Part shown: positions 22,363 to 26,179 of the stretch, piece after piece
Layout: each line of letters begins with the position of its first letter
Position numbering within the stretch: position 1 is the stretch's first letter
Assembly (NCBI GenBank): GCA_964458575.1
Contig: CAYWMD010000080.1
Location: forward strand, 1 to 26,179
Source: CAYWMD01 sp964458575
GTDB taxonomy: Bacteria; Verrucomicrobiota; Verrucomicrobiia; Limisphaerales; JADLHS01
Direction: 5' to 3'
DNA length: 26,179 nucleotides
Translations under genes and position numbers: made by a program
The notes under the pieces: generated by a model
What the model was told of the DNA's origin: nothing
The model's database searches: none
The model's input: the letters and a program-made list of their open reading frames with translations, nothing else

Positions 22363-23292
22363 ATGCACATCGCCGTTACCGGAGCTTTCGGATATTCGGG
22401 CCGTTACATCGCCCTGCGTGCGCTGGCGGCCGGCCATGACGTGTTGTCGCTCACGAATTCCATCAATCGCGAGCATCCGTTTGGCGACATGGTCCGCGTC
22501 GCGCCGTTCAACTTTGACCGGCCGGATCTCCTCGCGGAGTCGCTGCAAGGCGTGGAGGTTTTGATCAACACTTACTGGGTGCGGTTCGATCACAAGCTGT
22601 TCACGCATGAGCAGGCGGTCGCGAATACCGGCGTGCTGTTCGCGGCGGCCCGGGAGGCCGGCGTGCGCCGAATCGTTCACATCAGCATCACCAATCCGGA
22701 CCTTCATTCCGATCTCCCGTATTTCCGAGGCAAGGCGGAGTTGGAGCAAAGCGTTTTCATTTCCGGATTGTCCTACTGCATCCTGCGGCCCACGGTTTTG
22801 TTCGGCAAGGAGGACGTGCTCATCAACAACATCGCCTGGGCGCTGCGGCATCTGCCGCTGTATGGAGTCTATGGCCGGGGTGATTACCGGTTGCAGCCCA
22901 TCTATGTGGAAGACCTCGCCGCCATCGCGGTCGAAAAGGCGGCCAGCACCAGAAGCGAAACGCTGAACGCCATTGGCCCGGAAACGTTCACCTATCGGGA
23001 ACTGGTCCAGATGATTGCGGAGAAGCTCGGCCTCCCGCGCCGCATCATTGGCGTCCCGCCGTCGGTTGGCTATTGGACCGGCCGGCTGATTGGCCTCCTG
23101 ATGAGCGATGTGGTGGCCACGCACGAGGAGATTCGCGGGTTGATGGAGAACCGCCTGTTCGTGGACGCGCCGCCGCTCGGCAAAACCAAATTGAGCGATT
23201 GGGTGGAGAAACACAAAAACACGCTGGGCCGCCATTACACCAACGAAATGCGGCGGCGTCTTGACCGGACTTCCCGTTACCAGTCGAACTAG
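22363..23292 (+). CDS. NAD(P)-binding epimerase-like protein (extended/atypical SDR)
   Basis: A 309-residue Rossmann-fold protein. The nucleotide-binding motif GAFGYSG is at residues 7-13, followed by ADP-binding beta strands. VRRIVHISITNP matches the strand before the active site, and YFRGK supplies a YxxxK pair. RPTVLFG and YVEDLA are typical of NDUFA9/NmrA-like and nucleotide-sugar epimerase-like SDRs (family a5). The substrate cannot be told; the family includes quinone-binding respiratory-chain assembly proteins and sugar epimerases. ATG 22363 begins the first beta strand. No operon partner is evident: the upstream gene has different base composition and a decayed repeat follows. Confidence 0.88.
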   Translation: MHIAVTGAFGYSGRYIALRALAAGHDVLSLTNSINREHPFGDMVRVAPFNFDRPDLLAESLQGVEVLINTYWVRFDHKLFTHEQAVANTGVLFAAAREAGVRRIVHISITNPDLHSDLPYFRGKAELEQSVFISGLSYCILRPTVLFGKEDVLINNIAWALRHLPLYGVYGRGDYRLQPIYVEDLAAIAVEKAASTRSETLNAIGPETFTYRELVQMIAEKLGLPRRIIGVPPSVGYWTGRLIGLLMSDVVATHEEIRGLMENRLFVDAPPLGKTKLSDWVEKHKNTLGRHYTNEMRRRLDRTSRYQSN

Positions 23293-23305
23293 GCCGGTGA
23301 TTCCG

Positions 23306-23370
23306 CAGGGCAGGCGTCGCGCCTGCCTGAAATCCGTGACCATGGAAACAGGCGCGACCCCGTCCTGCGC
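23306..23370. repeat. decayed copy of the GTAGGACAGGCG-type palindrome
   Basis: CAGGGCAGGCGTCGCGCCTG (from 23306) and GAAACAGGCGCGACCCCGTC (from 23345) match the arms of the element at 6524-6596 with several changes and a shorter loop. It lies 13 bp after the SDR stop codon and is not translated. Near it, 23413-23434 holds a GACTTCAGACTTTAGACT stretch like other dispersed repeats. Confidence 0.75.
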
Positions 23371-23442
23371 GTTGGCCAGTATCTGATCGCTGGCGAGCGG
23401 TTGACTTTAGCCTGAAGACTTCAGACTTTAGACTCAGAAACG

Positions 23443-23688
23443 ATGCCGATTTACGAATACGAACTTTGCGACGGCAACTGCGCGGTCTGCGGCGGCCAGT
23501 TCACGTTGAACCGTCCGCTGTCCGCCAAGCCGTTGACTCATTGCCCAGCCTGCAAAAAGCCGGTGCGCAAGATCATTTCTGGCTTCAACACGCCCACCAA
23601 GCTCAAGCCGCTGTCCACCACCGACGCCAAGAAGGCCGGTTTTCAGGTCTATAAGCGCCTTGGCAAGGGTGAATACGAGCGGCAATGA
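23443..23688 (+). CDS. FmdB-family zinc-ribbon regulatory-type protein
   Basis: An 81-residue protein starting MPIYEYELC, the hallmark of the FmdB/CxxC_CXXC_SSSS family. Zinc ligands are Cys13/Cys16 (CAVCGG) and Cys34/Cys37 (CPAC), followed by VRKIISGFN. The first knuckle has a small insertion (CDGNCAVC) relative to the usual MPIYEYxC..CG layout, so Cys9 is extra. FmdB was named as a putative regulator of formamidase; the general role of the family is unknown. It is monocistronic as far as can be seen. Confidence 0.88.
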   Translation: MPIYEYELCDGNCAVCGGQFTLNRPLSAKPLTHCPACKKPVRKIISGFNTPTKLKPLSTTDAKKAGFQVYKRLGKGEYERQ

Positions 23689-23730
23689 AATGAAAACCGC
23701 CAACAGCCAGCGAACCGGTGGGATGGCTGA

Positions 23731-23770
23731 CCTTGGATATTCGGCGTGTGATGTTGGATGTTCGATGTTT
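23731..23770. repeat. TTGGATATTCG / ATGTTGGATGTTCGATG dispersed-type repeat
   Basis: Within the 212-bp gap between the fmdB-like and coiled-coil genes, TTGGATATTCGGCG is followed by ATGTTGGATGTTCGATGTT. Short GTTGGATGTTCGATGTT-like tandem strings are scattered through related genomes (from memory). Only this trace is seen in the window. Confidence 0.4.
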
Positions 23771-23900
23771 TTGCTGCGCTCTCCGAAACTTTTCCCGCGC
23801 CACGCGGTCTAATCCCTGAACGGTGCGGAGTTTTCGCTGTCTTAGAATCGTTTTATTCGCTCGCCAAACGCGGGCGGTTGTAGGAACGTTGACCAGCAAC

Positions 23901-25868
23901 ATGAGCGAGATTCAAATCATCCGGAAGACGCTCGAAAACGCGGCGGGTCGGCGTCGCTGGGAGCGGGCGTTGCGCGGGATGTGGCTCGGGTTGTTCTGGG
24001 GCGCGATCGTTTATCTTGCCGCGTTGGGCGTTTACCGGCTCGCGCTGGCCTCGGAAGCCATCCACAAATTGTTGCCGCTCACCGGGCACGCGCTCCTTTA
24101 CGCCGGTCTCGTTGCCTGCGCCTGTCCGCTGGTTGGACTCCTGATCGGCGGCTGGCGCAAACCCGGCCTGACGCAGACCGCCCGCTGGGTGGATGTGAAA
24201 CAGAATCTCAAGGAACGCATGAGCACGGCGCTCGAATTCTCGGGCGACGACCATGCCGGCACGTGGCGCGAACTCGTGATGAACGACGCCGTCAGCCACG
24301 CGCAGGAAATTGACGCCCGCAAACTCGTGCCGTTCCACCTGCCGAAAGCCGCACGCTGGGCGTTGTTGATTTTGGTGCTGGGCGCCGGACTGGGTTTTGT
24401 GCCCGAGTATCGCAGCAAGAAGTTGATCCAACAACAGGCCGACGCGAACAACATCAAGCAGGTCGGCAAACAAATCTCCGAACTGGCGAAGCGCGAAATC
24501 AAACAACGCCCCCCCGCTCTCGAAACCACGAAGAAATCGCTCGAAACCGTTTCGGATCTCGGAAACAAGCTTGAGAAGATGTCCCTCATGCGCAGCGACG
24601 CGCTCAAAGACCTCGCCAAGGTCAGCGACAGGCTCAAGGATCAACTGAACGACCTGGCCAAGGATCCCGGTCTGAAAAAGCTCGAGCAGGCGGCCCGTTC
24701 ACCCAGCGGCAATCCCTCCGAGACCGCTGCCGGCACGCAGAAGCAGATGGAGTCGCTGCAAAAGCAGGTGGGCAACAACACCCCCGAGGCGATGGACAAG
24801 CTGAAGCATGACTTGCAGAAGTTGCAGGACGCCGCGAAAGCGCTCGCCGACAAAACCGGCGAGGGCGCGGATGCCGAGCGGGAGAAACTTTCCGCCACGC
24901 TTTCATCGTTGGCCCGGGAGGCGGCGCAGGCGGGCATGCAACTGCCGCAACTGGATGAAGCCATCGCCGCGCTGGGCGCCAACCAGGTGGATCGGTTCAT
25001 GAAAGACATTGACGCGGCGCTGAACGATTTGGACAAGCTCCGCGACATGGCGAAAAAGCTGGAACAGATGCAAGCCCAGGCGGAGAAACTCGGCAAAGAT
25101 CTGGCCGAACAGCTTCAAAACGGTCAGGCCGAGGCCGCCGCCCAGACCTTGAAGAAGCTTTCGGAGCAGTTGAAGTCAGCCAAGCTCACGCCCGATCAAC
25201 TCCAGAAAGTTCTTGGCGAAGTTTCCAAGGCGCTGCCGCACGCACAGGATTACGGCAAGGTGGCGGATCTGTTGAAGAAAGGCGCGGGCCAGATGAAACA
25301 GGGCGATAATCCGAGTGCCTCCCAGTCATTGGCCGACGCCGCAAAGGAATTGGAGAAGATGCTCGAGCAAATGAACGATGCCCAATCGCTCATGGCCACC
25401 CTGGAAAATCTCGACCGCGCCTCCATGTGCATCGGCTCGTGCCAGGGATGGGGTCAATGCAAAGGCAAAAAGCCCGGATTTGGTCCCGGCAAAGGCCCTG
25501 GCCCCGGCGTCGGCACGTGGGGACAAGAAGGCGGCGAATGGGTCGAGAATTACGACGACGGCAGCGGCAACATTGACCGCACCGACCTCGACAAGCGCGA
25601 CCAGGACGGCCGCGGCGTTGCCGACCGCGGCGATGGCAATCTCAGCGACGCGCTCAAACCCACGAAGGTCAAAGGCCAGTTTGCTCCCGGCGGCCAGATG
25701 CCGAGCATCACCCTCAAAGGCGTCAGCATCAAAGGCACGAGCAAGGTCGCTTACGAAGAAGCCGTCACGACGGCGCAATCCGATGCCCAGAGCGCGTTGA
25801 GCCAGGAAAAAGTCCCGCGCGCCTATCAAGGCGCGGTGAAGGACTATTTCGACGATTTGAAGAAGTGA
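23901..25868 (+). CDS. membrane-anchored coiled-coil protein of a MoxR cluster (DUF4175-like)
   Basis: A 655-residue protein. Two membrane helices near the N-terminus (WLGLFWGAIVYLAALGVY and LLYAGLVACACPLVGLLIG) and a third around residue 145 (ALLILVLGAGLGFVPEY) are followed by about 350 residues of charged Lys/Gln/Leu-rich coiled coil. A Gly-rich acidic stretch (GPGKGPGPGVGTWGQ, DGSGNIDRTDLDKRDQDG) comes next, and then a conserved-looking tail (YEEAVTTAQSDAQSAL..YFDDL). This plan resembles the DUF4175-type proteins encoded beside MoxR ATPases. ATG 23901 is chosen because the frame upstream to 23823 has no conserved character. It is followed by moxR after 106 bp. It may be an extracytoplasmic scaffold for the MoxR/VWA machinery (inference). 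Confidence 0.82.
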   Translation: MSEIQIIRKTLENAAGRRRWERALRGMWLGLFWGAIVYLAALGVYRLALASEAIHKLLPLTGHALLYAGLVACACPLVGLLIGGWRKPGLTQTARWVDVKQNLKERMSTALEFSGDDHAGTWRELVMNDAVSHAQEIDARKLVPFHLPKAARWALLILVLGAGLGFVPEYRSKKLIQQQADANNIKQVGKQISELAKREIKQRPPALETTKKSLETVSDLGNKLEKMSLMRSDALKDLAKVSDRLKDQLNDLAKDPGLKKLEQAARSPSGNPSETAAGTQKQMESLQKQVGNNTPEAMDKLKHDLQKLQDAAKALADKTGEGADAEREKLSATLSSLAREAAQAGMQLPQLDEAIAALGANQVDRFMKDIDAALNDLDKLRDMAKKLEQMQAQAEKLGKDLAEQLQNGQAEAAAQTLKKLSEQLKSAKLTPDQLQKVLGEVSKALPHAQDYGKVADLLKKGAGQMKQGDNPSASQSLADAAKELEKMLEQMNDAQSLMATLENLDRASMCIGSCQGWGQCKGKKPGFGPGKGPGPGVGTWGQEGGEWVENYDDGSGNIDRTDLDKRDQDGRGVADRGDGNLSDALKPTKVKGQFAPGGQMPSITLKGVSIKGTSKVAYEEAVTTAQSDAQSALSQEKVPRAYQGAVKDYFDDLKK

Positions 25869-25870
25869 TC

Positions 25871-25961
25871 TAACCACGAAATACACGAACCACACGAAAA
25901 GGGATTTTCAGTTTGGCGCACCGTGATTTGCTTTCGTGTATTTGGTGTATTTCGTGGTTTA
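25871..25961. repeat. AACCACGAAATACAC inverted repeat
   Basis: AACCACGAAATACAC (25872-25886) is matched in inverse by GTGTATTTCGTGGTT (25945-25959), a 15-bp perfect arm pair, with a weaker inner pair CACACGAAAAG and CTTTCGTGTA. CCACGAAATACACGAA is a repeat widespread in Planctomycetes and Verrucomicrobia genomes (from memory). It fills almost the whole gap between the coiled-coil gene and moxR and would be in their shared transcript. Confidence 0.85.
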
Positions 25962-25974
25962 ACAATAAATACCG

Positions 25975-26179
25975 ATGAATACTGAACAACAAATCCAATC
26001 CTTCCGCGATAGTTACACCGCGCTGCAAAATGAAATCGCCAAAGTGATCGTCGGCCACGCGGCCATCGTCGAAAACACCCTTATCGCGCTATTCGGCGGC
26101 GGACACGTGTTGCTCGAAGGCGTACCCGGCCTCGGCAAGACGCTCCTCATCCGCACGCTCGGCGAGGTGCTCGACATGC
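25975..26179 (+). CDS. MoxR-family AAA+ ATPase (5' part, cut by window end)
   Basis: The first 68 codons are present. After a helical start with the typical IAKVIVGHAAIVENTLIALFGGGHVLLEG comes Walker A GVPGLGKT at residues 49-56, then the frame runs off the window. MoxR ATPases act as chaperones that mature or activate metal- or VWA-containing partners and usually sit with DUF58 and VWA genes, which would be expected just beyond the window. ATG 25975 is chosen at the start of the conserved helix. Confidence 0.95.
   Translation, partial: MNTEQQIQSFRDSYTALQNEIAKVIVGHAAIVENTLIALFGGGHVLLEGVPGLGKTLLIRTLGEVLDM

Overview
The window is a 26.2 kb piece of a GC-rich bacterial chromosome. It most likely comes from the Verrucomicrobiota (Pedosphaera/Limisphaerales-like). 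That placement is an inference from three things: dispersed palindromic repeats of a kind I associate with that phylum, a ketol-acid reductoisomerase resembling the yeast/Bacteroidetes type, and several large-genome Verrucomicrobia gene families (3-keto-disaccharide hydrolase-domain proteins, YfhO-like membrane proteins, FmdB, a MoxR cluster). There is no phage, CRISPR array or complete insertion sequence.

Layout. 1-2154: a minus-strand tRNA-Thr(CGT), then a YacP-like NYN nuclease gene and a secreted, membrane-anchored VWA protein. 2219-4225 (minus): a secreted alpha/beta-hydrolase (acetyl-xylan-esterase-like) with a second, apparently inactive half. 4563-11471 (plus): a tightly packed run of HEAT-repeat + NodB deacetylase fusion, GH9 glycoside hydrolase, YfhO-like polytopic membrane protein and 3-keto-disaccharide hydrolase-domain protein. 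The three junctions are a 4-nt overlap, a 22-nt overlap and a 5-nt gap, so this looks like a glycan-processing operon. 11506-14213 (minus): a proline-rich exported protein with weak GspC/PilP resemblance, then ilvC and ilvN (transcribed ilvN to ilvC, with a strong terminator after ilvC). 14518-18375 (plus): tgt and a two-gene ABC-2 exporter. 18650-20721: the classic nfeD-stomatin membrane protease pair. 20756-22346: an accessory patch with a hicBA toxin-antitoxin pair, a stranded second copy of the stomatin 3' end, a HAD-like gene broken by one stop codon, and an unrecognised lower-GC gene. 22363-26179: an NAD-binding epimerase-like protein, an FmdB zinc-ribbon protein, and the start of a MoxR cluster (membrane-anchored coiled-coil protein plus the first 68 codons of the MoxR ATPase).

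The most distinctive feature is the density of dispersed palindromic repeats of several families. They lie in nearly every intergenic gap, and in three places they are read in frame as protein: at the GH9 N-terminus, in front of the VWA signal peptide, and in a loop of the YfhO-like protein. Two families have two recognisable copies within the window, and a third has one perfect and one decayed copy. The second notable feature is the hicBA cassette lying exactly between two 81-bp, about 84% identical copies of the stomatin 3' end. All functional calls come from reading motifs by eye; no database search was run.
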